Origin: Mycobacterium sp. E1747
GTDB taxonomy: Bacteria; Actinomycetota; Actinomycetes; Mycobacteriales; Mycobacteriaceae
Length of the DNA: 64,000 nucleotides
Assembly: GCF_001667775.1 (NCBI RefSeq)
Contig: NZ_LZJI01000049.1
Location: forward strand, 1-64,000
Reading direction: 5' to 3'
A program made the translations under genes and the position numbers. Below the pieces are notes generated by a model, which saw only the letters and a program-made list of their open reading frames with translations, had not been told where the DNA came from and searched no databases. Below, piece after piece: positions 1 to 10,547 of this stretch. Within the stretch, counting starts at the first letter, position 1. Each line of letters begins with the position of its first letter.

Positions 1-305
1 TCCGCATTCGGGCGGCACGTGCCACGGACACGGGGGAGTCCAGCAGTACTTGTAGCGGTCGGCGATGCCCGGCGCTGCTCGCCGCGATCGGATGGTCGGA
101 GGACGAGGGGTGACCATCCGCGAGCCCCAGCGCCGGCATCGCCGAACACCATGCGGTGCAACGGGATTAGCCCGGATTCTGGGCCCGCGATCAACGCGCA
201 GCAGAGCCCCACACGACATGTGCATGTAAAAACTCCCGTTGTGGGCTTCTTTGAAAGGCCGCAGCGAAGGCGCAGAAGTGTGATTGACCCTCTCAGCTAG
301 TGAGG
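1..305. other. Left edge of window, no gene recognised
   Basis: No convincing coding region is seen in the first 305 bases on either strand; the only open frame is Arg/Pro-rich and looks like chance GC-rich coding potential. A weak stem (GCCCCACA near 206 pairing with TGTGGGCT near 240) lies downstream of the convergent cyclase gene end and could contribute to termination, but it has a bulge and I give it little weight. Confidence 0.3.
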
Positions 306-1826
306 TCAACCCTGCGCGTCGGTCGCTTGGTCGAAGCCGAAGACCCGCACGGCCGCTGACTTTCCCTTCAGAGCGTGGGAGCCACTGTCGATCAGTCCAG
401 GCGGTCGAGATGCCAGAGCTTCGAGGCACTGCTCGGTGAGAAGAATCGCGGCGCCGGTCGTTTTAGTCAGCTGCTCCACGCGGGCTGCCACGTTGACTGT
501 GTCACCGATGAGGGTGAACTCGAGTTTGCTTCCGCCACCGATGGTGCCCGCGATCACCACACCGGTATTGATGCCGATGCCGATTCGAAGCTCCGCGCCG
601 AACCGCTCAACGACAAGGCGCTGAATCAGCACCCCCGCAGTCACAGCGGCGTCGGCATGATGCGCACGATCATTCGGAGCGCCGAAGACGGCCAGCGCCC
701 CGTCACCGAGGAACTTGTTGACATGCCCGCCGGCATCGACGACAGCCGGCACCACAATCTCGAACAAAGCGTTGAGGCGGGCGACAGTGTCTTCGGCGGT
801 GTTGGCCTCAGCGAAGGAGGTGAAGTCGCGAACGTCGACGAACATCACCGTCACCTCCCGACGCTCCCCGGTGAACACATCGTCTCCCTGCTCAAGCAGT
901 CTGGTCGCCAGGGCAGGGTCAACGTACGTGCCGAATGCTGCTTGAAGTCGTCGTCGCTCAGCCAAACCCGCTTGCATGCGGTTGAACGACGCCACCAGTG
1001 CGCCGAGGTCATCGTCCTGGACAACCGGAAGGCGTTGTCCGTAGTCGCCGGCCCTGACTCGCTCAGTTGCGTCCGCGAGGTCGCGGATGGGCCGAAAGGA
1101 CGGCGAAAGCATCGCACCGACGGTGATCGGTATCCCAACGGCAAGCGTCAATGCGCTCGCGATCACAACGGAGAGCAGCGGGGTCCCCCTGCCCCGATCC
1201 AGCGCGACCGCCATCATCGCGGCCATCGTGGAGAAGACGAATATCGAGCCAAAGATTGAAAGGCCAAGCCACACGGCAAAGGTCGGACGTGGGCGCGGGA
1301 AAGAGTCGCCAATTCCGGTATTCGCGGCAAGGGCCGCCCTGGGCGGTCGCATTGCTCCTTCACCAAAGTTGTGCACGCCGATCAGCGCCGTAGTAATCCC
1401 TGCGGCGACACCCACGATCCCGTACTGAGCCAGCCGCGACCCGCCAGCTCCTGCGATGATCCCGACAACCAGCAACAACACTACGACCGAAGCCGGTACT
1501 GACCACAACCCTCGAACATCAGCCGCGCGAACCCAGGCATACGTGTCTTCCAGCGCCTTTGCACGATCAACTTCACGCCCAGCCGCCCACTGCTGCGCTA
1601 GGCGTAGCCGTCGACGTTGAGGAAAAACACTTACGAACACCATCATCAGCGTGACTGCAACCGCAGAAAGCGACGCCTCCACGTAGTGACTGGAGCGCTC
1701 AAACGCGAGAACAATCCACGACCAGATGAAGAAGACCGGCAGCGTCGAGGCGAAGGCCCCTACAGAGAGGGCCCACGAGTACCTCGGCCCATACCGATCC
1801 CACGCCCACTGCCAGATGCGATCCAT
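306..1826 (-). CDS. Membrane-bound class III adenylate/guanylate cyclase with HAMP domain
   Basis: Predicted to make cAMP (or cGMP) from the nucleoside triphosphate at the inner face of the membrane. The 506-residue product has about six hydrophobic segments between residues 17 and 240, a HAMP linker at about 240-295 (SPSFRPIRDLADATERVRAGD region) and a C-terminal cyclase catalytic domain from about 322. Metal-binding Asp331 (FVDVRDF) and Asp375 (FLGDGALAVFG), the substrate-type Lys371, and transition-state Asn445 and Arg449 (DTVNVAAR) can all be placed, so it looks catalytically complete. The architecture is that of the mycobacterial Rv1318c/Rv1319c/Rv1320c/Rv3645 group. It is transcribed on its own, 52 bases downstream of a transporter gene on the same strand. 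The signal it senses cannot be inferred. Confidence 0.93.
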   Translation of the reverse strand: MDRIWQWAWDRYGPRYSWALSVGAFASTLPVFFIWSWIVLAFERSSHYVEASLSAVAVTLMMVFVSVFPQRRRLRLAQQWAAGREVDRAKALEDTYAWVRAADVRGLWSVPASVVVLLLVVGIIAGAGGSRLAQYGIVGVAAGITTALIGVHNFGEGAMRPPRAALAANTGIGDSFPRPRPTFAVWLGLSIFGSIFVFSTMAAMMAVALDRGRGTPLLSVVIASALTLAVGIPITVGAMLSPSFRPIRDLADATERVRAGDYGQRLPVVQDDDLGALVASFNRMQAGLAERRRLQAAFGTYVDPALATRLLEQGDDVFTGERREVTVMFVDVRDFTSFAEANTAEDTVARLNALFEIVVPAVVDAGGHVNKFLGDGALAVFGAPNDRAHHADAAVTAGVLIQRLVVERFGAELRIGIGINTGVVIAGTIGGGSKLEFTLIGDTVNVAARVEQLTKTTGAAILLTEQCLEALASRPPGLIDSGSHALKGKSAAVRVFGFDQATDAQG

Positions 1827-1878
1827 GCCGGGGAGACTAAACGACTAGCCCCCTTCTCATCCGCGTTTGACCATGCAG

Positions 1879-2880
1879 CTAAATCGGTGCCGCCGAGACG
1901 AGATGGTGCCAAATGCCCTGGCCTGCGGCGCCGCCCCCCGAGCAAGCCCGCCCGCAGTTCGTGGGCACCGGCCTTGGTCCGCTCGGTGATCGGCTCAACC
2001 CAGTTGTCGCCCAATGTGGTTCGGGCGCCGTCGGATGTCCCTCGCCGCGGGCCAGAGCCACTATCGCGACAATCACCACGATCACCGCCGACGCCAGGAC
2101 GATCATGCCCACGCCATCGGCATTGAGGGTCTCGCCGAGCACCACGATCCCCAGTACCGATGCCACCACTGGTTTGGCCACGGTCAGCGACGGCATTGAA
2201 GTGGTCAACGCACCAGCGCGAAACGATGACTGCTGAAAGATCATTCCTGCCAAGGCCGCCAGTATCCAGACATAGAACTCCGGGCCGCACAGCAGCGCCC
2301 CGAAACCATGTCCGGCCGCCGCGACGACGGCTTTGGTTAGCACCGCGAACAGGGCGAGCGACGAGCCGGCCACCACTGCGAGCAGTACAGCCGCACGCGG
2401 ACCGGGCCAACTGCGCGCACCCAGGACACAGAACATCAGTAGCGGGCCCAGCACGAGGGCCACCGCAGTCCAGGTTGTCAGTGACCCCTGCGGCTGCCCG
2501 GCCGTCGGCTCGCCGACCGTGACGACCAGCGCCAAAGCGACGGCGAGCACCGTCGCCCACGTCCACTGCGAGCGCGTCACCCGCTGATGGTTCAGCCGCG
2601 CGTTGATCGGCAAGGCGAAGAGCAGCGCCGTCACCTGCAGCGACGTCACCAACATCACCGACCCGACTCCCAGCGCGGCGGCTTGCAGGCTGTAGTTGGC
2701 AACGGCTCCTCCGCCGCCAAGCCACCACCGGGCGTCGCGCAACGACATGCGAAACAACTCCCAATGGCCGACTGGTTCGTCGGCGACCTCACGCGCGGAC
2801 TGTTGGCGACTCACCGCGCCGAGCGCGGATGCCAGTGCGGCGCACAGGGCGAGCACAACCGCGATATCCGCCTTCAACAT
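1879..2880 (-). CDS. EamA/DMT-family membrane transporter
   Basis: A ten-helix drug/metabolite transporter-superfamily permease, probably exporting a small metabolite; the substrate is unknown. Hydrophobic helices run from residue 6 to about 275 and show the two-fold EamA pattern (the second half contains a SLTVAKPVVASVLGIVVLGE stretch typical of the family). The start lies just inside a short leader. The last ~55 residues, after the final helix (from about GHPTAPEP), are Pro/Gly/Arg-rich, resemble no transporter tail I know, and make the protein longer than the usual ~290 residues, so the 3' end may have been altered by a frameshift. The cyclase gene follows 52 bases downstream on the same strand. 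Confidence 0.8.
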   Translation of the reverse strand: MLKADIAVVLALCAALASALGAVSRQQSAREVADEPVGHWELFRMSLRDARWWLGGGGAVANYSLQAAALGVGSVMLVTSLQVTALLFALPINARLNHQRVTRSQWTWATVLAVALALVVTVGEPTAGQPQGSLTTWTAVALVLGPLLMFCVLGARSWPGPRAAVLLAVVAGSSLALFAVLTKAVVAAAGHGFGALLCGPEFYVWILAALAGMIFQQSSFRAGALTTSMPSLTVAKPVVASVLGIVVLGETLNADGVGMIVLASAVIVVIVAIVALARGEGHPTAPEPHWATTGLSRSPSGPRPVPTNCGRACSGGGAAGQGIWHHLVSAAPI

Positions 2881-3397
2881 GGGGCCTCCTCAAGGTTCTC
2901 CTCGTTGCTTCCGTTAGGTCATGCCCGTTGTCGGTGCCCAATTCATAACAACCGCTTGAGGAAATGATCGTGGACAACGCACTGCTTCCGGAATGACCGG
3001 GAAGGCCAGATTGGGTTGCCTCTAGCGATAGGGTTTCCTATCCATTTGGTAAGCATCGCGTGATCGAGTGCAACCTGCGTCCGTTGAGGCGCGCCCGCCC
3101 CGAAGTCGTCAGATGACCGCACCCGAGATCTCTGCATGTTGGCACGCAGTTACTCGTCTCGAGCACCGTCACCGCGCAGCATCGCGAGCGTGATCGCCCG
3201 CGATAATCGGACGCGCGTGCCCAACCTGCCACGGCGACAACGTGATTGGGTGCGCTGAAGCGTTTTTCGGTCTGGCTACCCAGCCGCTGACCATTCCGCG
3301 TGGTCGGTTCGGGTGGAGTGCTGGTGCACTCACACCCCAGGAGAGAACTGGGTTAACCCCGACAGGTAGGTGGTGGTAGTGCGAGGGGATGAGCCGG
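2881..3397. other. Gene-free stretch between transporter and NTF2-fold gene
   Basis: About 500 bases with no credible gene. Short frames here are Arg/Ser-rich and have no ribosome-binding site. The only structure noticed is a 10-base palindrome GGGTTAACCC at 3350-3359, some 40 bases beyond the 3' end of the neighbouring gene; its role is unknown. The promoter of the transporter gene should lie at the left end of this stretch. Confidence 0.4.
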
Positions 3398-3856
3398 CTA
3401 GACCAAGGCGCTCGCGTCGAAAACCCAGCTGGTGTCCGCGTTCGCCAGGTTCTCGAAGTGGTTCGGCGGAGCGAAGCTCACCAGGCTGTTGAAGTCCCAA
3501 TAGTCTTTCCAGACGGTGACCTTCCCGTCGGCGACCTTGTGGACGGTCACGAACCTCAGCACGCCTTGCTCGCCCGTGGTGAAGGTCCACGTCTCGGAGT
3601 GCTCGTAGAGCACATCGGAATCGTTTGACACCAGCACGCCGTCGTGGTTCTGGTAACCCGCCAGCGGCTCGAGGCCCATCTTCAGCCGCTTGACGATGTC
3701 TTCGGGTCCGCGCGCCGACAGCGCCGGCACCGGCATGTCAACGTACAGGCAGTCGTCGGACAGGAACGTCTTGACCGCCTCCCAGTCCCGTCGCGAGAGC
3801 GCCTGCCACAGCCCGAGTACGACATCCTCGACCGAGATCATAGAAACGTCTGTCAT
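3398..3856 (-). CDS. NTF2-fold / limonene-epoxide hydrolase-like protein
   Basis: A 152-residue cone-fold protein of the SnoaL/limonene-1,2-epoxide hydrolase-like superfamily. Visible family marks are the N-terminal helix with VEDVVLGLWQALSRRDWEAVKTFLSDDC, the central EDIVKRLK helix and the final beta strands (VHKVADGKVTVWKDYWDF), the usual pocket scaffold for small hydrophobic ligands or epoxides. The frame stays open further upstream over the P450 gene, but the ATG at 3856 gives a normal family N-terminus and leaves 47 bases after the P450 stop, so I chose it. It follows a cyp140 gene on the same strand and may act on a product of it; that is inference. It could equally be a steroid isomerase-like or purely binding protein. 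Confidence 0.8.
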   Translation of the reverse strand: MTDVSMISVEDVVLGLWQALSRRDWEAVKTFLSDDCLYVDMPVPALSARGPEDIVKRLKMGLEPLAGYQNHDGVLVSNDSDVLYEHSETWTFTTGEQGVLRFVTVHKVADGKVTVWKDYWDFNSLVSFAPPNHFENLANADTSWVFDASALV

Positions 3857-3903
3857 AGCGCAAATAAACTCGGTTGTCCGACGGGTGTCAACACCTCTGA
3901 TCC

Positions 3904-5247
3904 CTAGCCGTCGACGTGGGCCATCGCCCGCGCCGGTCCCAGCGCCACCGGCAGTGACGACCAGCCCCGCAGCACGCGGGTGTCGCGCCTGCTGCCCGCA
4001 CCCGCCGCGCGCACCTCGGGGAAGTGGTCGAAGAACGTCCGCAGCCCCACTTCGCCCTCGGCGCGCGCCAGCGCGGCGCCCAGACAGAAGTGCCGGCCCC
4101 CGGAGAACGCGAGATGCCTTGCGGCGTTGGCTCGTTCGATGTCGAACCGGTGCGGATCGTCGAAGACGGACGGGTCGCGGTTGGCGGCGGCCAGATAGGC
4201 GAGCACCACGTCGCCCCGCCGGAGCCGCTCGCCGGCCAGCTCGACGTCGCCCCACGCCACCCGCGCGGTCAGCTGCACCGGCGACTCCAGCCGCAGGATC
4301 TCCTCGACGGCGTTGGGCCACAGCTCGGGGCGGCGGCGCAGGACATCGAGGCGGTCGGGGGCGTCCAGCAGCATGCGAATCCCATTGCCCAGCAGGTTGA
4401 CCGTGGTCTCGAATCCGGCGGCCAACACCAGCCCGGCGACCGCCCGCAGCTCGTTGTCATCCAAATACGTTTCGGTGGAGCCACTTTCGGCTATCTGAAT
4501 CAGCTGGCTCATGAGATTGTCGCTCGGAGCGCGCCGCAGCCGGCTGAGGTGCTCGTCGAGCCACGAGCTGAAGCCGGCCAGCCCTTGCTGCACGCTGCGG
4601 TACTGCTGCCACGTCAACCCGACGTCGAGGCTCGGTGCCGCGAGCTCACCGAACTCCAGCACCCGCCGCCGGTCCGGCTCGGGCACGCCCAGGATGTCGC
4701 TGATGATCGCGACCGGAAGCTGCGAGCAATACCGTTCCACGATGTCGACGACGGGGGAGGCGCCGGCCTCGGCGGCCAGCCGGTCCAACAGGTCGGCGGC
4801 GGTCTGCTCCACGCGGTCTCGCAACGCGGCGACCGCCCGGGAGGTGAACACCGCCGACACCGTCTTGCGATACCGGGTGTGGTCCGGCGGCTCGACCGCG
4901 AGCAGCGACGGCGCGCGAAGCGGATGCGGCAGGGCGTCGCGGGTGCGGCCCTCCAGCCACCGCAACGGGCCGGGCAGATTCGAGCCCAACGCCACCACAC
5001 GGAAATCATCGGAGCGCAGCAGCTCGTGCGCGAGCGCATGATCGGCGGTCAGGTAGCTGACGCGGCCCTTCACCAGCGGCCCCGCGGCCCGCAGTTCGTC
5101 GTAATAGGCCACCGGATTGGCGGCCACCGCCGGATCGGCGATCAGCCTCGCATGCAGGTCTCCCCGCCGGGCCCCGAGCGTCGCGACGCCCCGGATGAAC
5201 CCGTGCATCGCCAACCAGTGCAGTCGTTCCTTCACCGGCCCCTCCAT
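3904..5247 (-). CDS. cyp140: Cytochrome P450, CYP140 family
   Basis: Heme monooxygenase of 447 residues, cytoplasmic, using electrons from a ferredoxin partner not encoded nearby. The heme-binding motif FSGGRHFCLGAALA places the proximal cysteine at about residue 388; the I-helix oxygen-activation motif (LAAGFETTVN) and the ExxR pair (EEILRLE) are present. The N-terminus (KERLHWLAMHGFIRG) and C-terminus closely match what I recall of M. tuberculosis CYP140 (Rv1880c), as does the upstream lppE-SDR-SRPBCC-rpfC order. A GTG at 5235 is an alternative start. The substrate of CYP140 is not established. The gene ends 47 bases before the NTF2-fold gene and starts 43 bases after lppE, so co-transcription is plausible. 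Confidence 0.93.
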   Translation of the reverse strand: MEGPVKERLHWLAMHGFIRGVATLGARRGDLHARLIADPAVAANPVAYYDELRAAGPLVKGRVSYLTADHALAHELLRSDDFRVVALGSNLPGPLRWLEGRTRDALPHPLRAPSLLAVEPPDHTRYRKTVSAVFTSRAVAALRDRVEQTAADLLDRLAAEAGASPVVDIVERYCSQLPVAIISDILGVPEPDRRRVLEFGELAAPSLDVGLTWQQYRSVQQGLAGFSSWLDEHLSRLRRAPSDNLMSQLIQIAESGSTETYLDDNELRAVAGLVLAAGFETTVNLLGNGIRMLLDAPDRLDVLRRRPELWPNAVEEILRLESPVQLTARVAWGDVELAGERLRRGDVVLAYLAAANRDPSVFDDPHRFDIERANAARHLAFSGGRHFCLGAALARAEGEVGLRTFFDHFPEVRAAGAGSRRDTRVLRGWSSLPVALGPARAMAHVDG

Positions 5248-5290
5248 CGATCGATGTCTTTCGAGCTTAGGCCCGAACCACCCGACCGGA

Positions 5291-5710
5291 TCAGCACTCG
5301 GCGCTGATCTTGAACTCGGTCGCGATGACCTTGTTCGGATTGCTGGTGTTGATGCCGTAGGCGCTGCCGGTGATGATGTACGCGTCGTTGGTGACCTCGG
5401 CGTGTGCGTCGCCGACCCCGCCTTCCCAGAAGCTGCCGGTGAACCCGTCGACGTTGCGGATCTTCACCCACTGGGGCATCACCCGGTAACCACTGGTGAG
5501 CACCACCGCCTCGACGCCACCGTCGTGGTCCTTGATGTCGATGGTTCGGTACTGCTGGTTTTGGCTGCACGACGGCGGCCGTGCGCTGTGCGTGGCGCCG
5601 TCGATGCTCAGGCGGGCCGCTTTCCGCGGCGTGGTCTGGGCCTGACCACACCCCGCGAGACCGACACCGGCGATCACGAGGACGACAACCGCGAGTACCC
5701 GGCTTCGCAC
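5291..5710 (-). CDS. lppE: Lipoprotein LppE (LpqH/19-kDa-like family)
   Basis: Small exported lipoprotein of 139 residues. It has a short positively charged N-terminus, a hydrophobic core and the lipobox LAGC, with the acylated cysteine at about residue 21. The mature part carries two further cysteines (PPSCSQ and the C-terminal AEC), probably disulfide bonded, and beta-rich sequence of the LpqH (19-kDa antigen) type. Its place between cyp140 and an SDR matches M. tuberculosis lppE (Rv1881c). Expected on the outer face of the cytoplasmic membrane; no enzymatic role is known. It follows the SDR stop by only 13 bases, suggesting one transcript. Confidence 0.9.
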   Translation of the reverse strand: MRSRVLAVVVLVIAGVGLAGCGQAQTTPRKAARLSIDGATHSARPPSCSQNQQYRTIDIKDHDGGVEAVVLTSGYRVMPQWVKIRNVDGFTGSFWEGGVGDAHAEVTNDAYIITGSAYGINTSNPNKVIATEFKISAEC

Positions 5711-5723
5711 CGGTTCACCTCCT

Positions 5724-6557
5724 TCACTGCCGATCCGGCATCATCCTGGGCAGGGACTTGACGATGCTGCGTCGCACGAACTCCGGACTCAGGCCCTTGA
5801 ACAAGTCGATCAACCGAATGCTCTTGGGCACATACCAATGCAACCGCTTGGGGTGGTGGTAAGCGCGCCACGCGGTTTCGGCGACGCTGCTTGCCGGCAT
5901 CAACCGGAGCATGCCTTTCTTGGGCGCGGCGGCGCGCAGCTCCTCCGCCGTCATCGGCGCGCGGCGGTCGTTGGAGTGATTCGTCGTCGTGGTCAGGATG
6001 GCGGTGTCGATCAGACCGGGCAGCACGTCGGCGACGCGGACGCCGTGTCGCTGCCACTCGACGCTGAGCGCCTCAGTCAGGCCCTTGACCGCGTGCTTGG
6101 TCGACGAATAGACCGCGAGGCGCGGCATCCCGTAGGTCCCCGACGAGGACGACGTGGAAAACATCAGGCTGCCCGGCGTCTTCTTCAAATAGGGCAACGA
6201 CGCGTAGGCGCCGGTCAGTACGGCCTTGTAGTTGATATCGACGACGCGCATGGCGGCCTCATAGGGCACGTCCTCGAACCACCCGGACTCGCCGATGCCG
6301 GCGTTGTTCCACATCATGTCGAGCCCGCCGCCGGTGTTGCCGACGCAGAAGTCGGCCAGGGCGCCCTCGAGGGCAGCCTTGTCCGTGACGTCGACTTGGC
6401 GCGTCCACAGGCGGTCGCCGCCCAGCTCGTTGTGCAGCGTCGCCAAGCCGTCCTCGTTGCGGTCCACGGCACCGACCCGCCAGCCCTTGGCGTAGAAGAG
6501 CTTTGCGCCCTCGCGGCCCATGCCGCTGCCCGCGCCGGTGATGAAGACCGATTTCAC
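5724..6557 (-). CDS. Short-chain dehydrogenase/reductase (Rv1882c-like)
   Basis: Classical NAD(P)-dependent SDR of 277 residues. The nucleotide-binding motif TGAGSGMG lies near the N-terminus, NNAG follows at about residue 88, and the active-site YSSTK with preceding serines (STSSSSG) marks the catalytic Ser-Tyr-Lys. The Asp in VDRNED after the second strand hints at NAD preference. A C-terminal extension (PKSIRLIDLFKGLSPEFVR) resembles mycobacterial SDRs that act on lipids near membranes. Neighbour order matches Rv1882c; it sits 6 bases after an SRPBCC gene and 13 before lppE. The substrate is unknown. Confidence 0.9.
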   Translation of the reverse strand: MKSVFITGAGSGMGREGAKLFYAKGWRVGAVDRNEDGLATLHNELGGDRLWTRQVDVTDKAALEGALADFCVGNTGGGLDMMWNNAGIGESGWFEDVPYEAAMRVVDINYKAVLTGAYASLPYLKKTPGSLMFSTSSSSGTYGMPRLAVYSSTKHAVKGLTEALSVEWQRHGVRVADVLPGLIDTAILTTTTNHSNDRRAPMTAEELRAAAPKKGMLRLMPASSVAETAWRAYHHPKRLHWYVPKSIRLIDLFKGLSPEFVRRSIVKSLPRMMPDRQ

Positions 6558-6563
6558 GGCGAG

Positions 6564-7031
6564 TCAGCCGGCCTCGACCACATCTTTGATGCGATTCAGG
6601 GTCTTGGTCATGTCGCGGACGTTGCGGCGCTTGCGCAGAAAGCCACCCAACAGCCAGTAGAGGCCGAGCCACGGCGCGGGGCTGAGCCGGAACGACTCGG
6701 TCACGTCCGTGCCGCCGCCGCTGGGCGCCAACCGGTAGTGCCAGTTGTTGACCGCCCGATCGCCGAGCAGCACCGCGAATCCGAATTCACGGCCGGGTTC
6801 GCACGCGGTGACCTCGCAGGTCGTCCAATACACCGGCCCGATCTCGTTACGCCGAACGTGCCCGCGGAATTTGGCGCCGAGGGCCGGGCCGCTTGCATCA
6901 CCCAGCCACTCGGCTTCGAACACCTCCGGGGAGAACCGTCCGATGTTGGGAACGTTCGCGATGAGATCCCAGATCTTGTCCGCGGACGCAGCCATATGAA
7001 CAGTCGCCGAACCTTCCATGCGCTGATCCAA
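6564..7031 (-). CDS. SRPBCC (START/polyketide cyclase-like) protein, Rv1883c-like
   Basis: A 155-residue helix-grip protein that probably binds a hydrophobic small molecule. The sequence begins with the typical strand and helix (GSATVHMAASADKIWDLIANV) and continues with ALGAKFRGHVRRNEIGPVYWTTCEV and a long C-terminal helix (RNVRDMTKTLNRIKDVVEAG). No catalytic residues can be assigned. It is the first gene of a short run (SRPBCC-SDR-lppE-cyp140), so a role as carrier or cyclase for the SDR/P450 substrate is possible but unproven. Confidence 0.85.
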   Translation of the reverse strand: MDQRMEGSATVHMAASADKIWDLIANVPNIGRFSPEVFEAEWLGDASGPALGAKFRGHVRRNEIGPVYWTTCEVTACEPGREFGFAVLLGDRAVNNWHYRLAPSGGGTDVTESFRLSPAPWLGLYWLLGGFLRKRRNVRDMTKTLNRIKDVVEAG

Positions 7032-7075
7032 ACACAGCTTCCCGCTCGGTCATAGCCCGCGACGGTGGTTGATCG

Positions 7076-7618
<543 letters not shown>

Positions 7619-8191
7619 TTATTGCTGGCAATATGACTGGGTTGCTAACGCCAGCGCCCGCTGATAGAGGGCGTCCAGCCGGCGGGTGCGGACGACGCCG
7701 CCGCGGGCGAGGTCGAGCTGCGCGGGGCAGGCCGGCGAATGCAGCAGGTCCCAGTCGGCCATCATCTGGTTCAGCATGGTTTGGTTGAGGTCGTCGATCG
7801 CCGACCGGGAGGCCGTCAGGTCCGCCGACTGCGCCGGCGCGCCCGCGGGATCGAGCTTCCAATCCGCGAACCGGCTGTATTCGAGGGCTTCGGTGGCACT
7901 GATCTGGTCGCCGAACACCTTGGTGACATAGTCAGGGTCGACCTGCCGGGCGGTGGCCTGGGTTGCCAATTCCGCGAGTTCTTGCTGGACGCGGTCCGGG
8001 TCTTCGATAGCCCCGTGCGTGTGCCACTTGAACGCGGCCACCGGCTCGGCGATCTGTAACCGCTGCGCGGCGGCGTCGACCAACTCGGTGAGCGCGCCGG
8101 AATCCGCCGCCGCCGGCGACGCGACCAGCACCGCCAGCGCGCCGGCGACGACGCCGCAGCGCGCGGCCAGCGTGCTGCCGCGTCCGGTCAT
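7619..8191 (-). CDS. Secreted chorismate mutase (AroQ-gamma type, Rv1885c-like)
   Basis: Periplasmic or secreted all-helical chorismate mutase (chorismate to prephenate), 190 residues. A cleavable signal peptide ([20 protein letters not shown]) precedes the AroQ domain; recognisable parts are the [23 protein letters not shown] helix, [24 protein letters not shown] and the C-terminal [17 protein letters not shown], whose cysteine pairs with SPACPAQ in the M. tuberculosis enzyme. The frame is open to 8389 but that part overlaps the divergent gene; ATG 8191 (or 8197) gives a proper signal peptide. The start is only 61 bases from a divergent membrane-protein gene. What an exported chorismate mutase does is still debated. 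Confidence 0.93.
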   Translation of the reverse strand: MTGRGSTLAARCGVVAGALAVLVASPAAADSGALTELVDAAAQRLQIAEPVAAFKWHTHGAIEDPDRVQQELAELATQATARQVDPDYVTKVFGDQISATEALEYSRFADWKLDPAGAPAQSADLTASRSAIDDLNQTMLNQMMADWDLLHSPACPAQLDLARGGVVRTRRLDALYQRALALATQSYCQQ

Positions 8192-8252
8192 GACCATGAT
8201 TCTGCGGCAGTCCCGGGCGGAGGGGCACTTCGGAGTTAGCCTGAAAGTGCTG

Positions 8253-8870
8253 ATGTCGTCGACCATGGGCAGTCGCGGCCCGCAGCGCGTAGCCGGGAAG
8301 CGCGGAAAGTCGTTGCGTTCGAAGCAGATTCGGGCGCTGATCGCGGCTGCACTGGCGGTCCCGCTGTTGTTGGGTGCGGCGATCGTCATGCTCGACCGGC
8401 TGCATTCGATGCCCGCCGACGCGCTCGACCACCCCGCCAGCCCCGTGAGTGACGACCAGTCCAGGGCTCAGGTCGTCGAGTCGGCACAGGACGTCGTCGC
8501 CGCGGCGGCCCTGTGGACATCGTCGGCCGGCTACTCGCTGATGTCCTGCAAGAACCGCGACGACCCGCCGTATCAGGGCGCGGTCTACCTGACGTTCGCG
8601 GTGCCCGCCGCAACGCAGGCCGAGACGTACTTCGCCCGAATCGCCACAACGCTGGCCACCCACGGCTGGACCGAGGGCCTACCGCCCAACAATCACGCCT
8701 TCGCCAAGGCGCTGACCAAGAACGCCGTCACGGTGATCGTTTACCGGCACGACGACGAGCCCACCGTGGGGGTGCTGCGGGTCTACGGCCAATGCCGGAA
8801 CGTGACCGATCACCACGCCGACGCGACGGCCTGGACGGATATCACCGGCGAGTTCGCCAGGCCGAGCTGA
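8253..8870 (+). CDS. Membrane-anchored extracytoplasmic protein of unknown function
   Basis: A 205-residue protein I do not recognise by name. A basic N-terminus (residues 1-25) is followed by one transmembrane segment ([22 protein letters not shown]). The rest should face outward: an alpha/beta domain with [25 protein letters not shown] and a late cysteine ([14 protein letters not shown]) that could pair with the first. The layout is common in mycobacterial hypothetical proteins. The ATG at 8253 was chosen because the upstream part of the open frame overlaps the chorismate mutase gene; ATG 8265 and GTG 8247 are alternatives. It is divergent from chorismate mutase and convergent with fbpB, with a strong hairpin between. 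Confidence 0.75.
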   Translation: MSSTMGSRGPQRVAGKRGKSLRSKQIRALIAAALAVPLLLGAAIVMLDRLHSMPADALDHPASPVSDDQSRAQVVESAQDVVAAAALWTSSAGYSLMSCKNRDDPPYQGAVYLTFAVPAATQAETYFARIATTLATHGWTEGLPPNNHAFAKALTKNAVTVIVYRHDDEPTVGVLRVYGQCRNVTDHHADATAWTDITGEFARPS

Positions 8871-8890
8871 ATCGGCCGCATAACGCACTA

Positions 8891-8917
8891 CTGCGCCCGA
8901 CGATTTGTCGGGCGCAG
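8891..8917. terminator. Hairpin terminator between convergent genes
   Basis: A perfect 11-base stem, CTGCGCCCGAC (8891-8901) with GTCGGGCGCAG (8907-8917), and a 5-base loop GATTT. It lies 20 bases past the plus-strand gene stop and 26 bases before the fbpB stop on the other strand, so it can serve both. There is no U-tract, which is usual for mycobacterial terminators. Confidence 0.75.
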
Positions 8918-8942
8918 CAGCGAGCTCGCGACAGGTGAGGGG

Positions 8943-10547
<1,605 letters not shown>

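Noticed and set aside
3350-3359. GGGTTAACCC palindrome as an operator
   Set aside because: It lies at the 3' end of a gene, not near a start, and a 10-base palindrome is likely by chance in 64 kb.
4024-5307. 427-codon plus-strand frame
   Set aside because: It is the antisense shadow of cyp140; its protein is Gln/Arg/Gly-rich with no domain, while the opposite strand has a complete P450.
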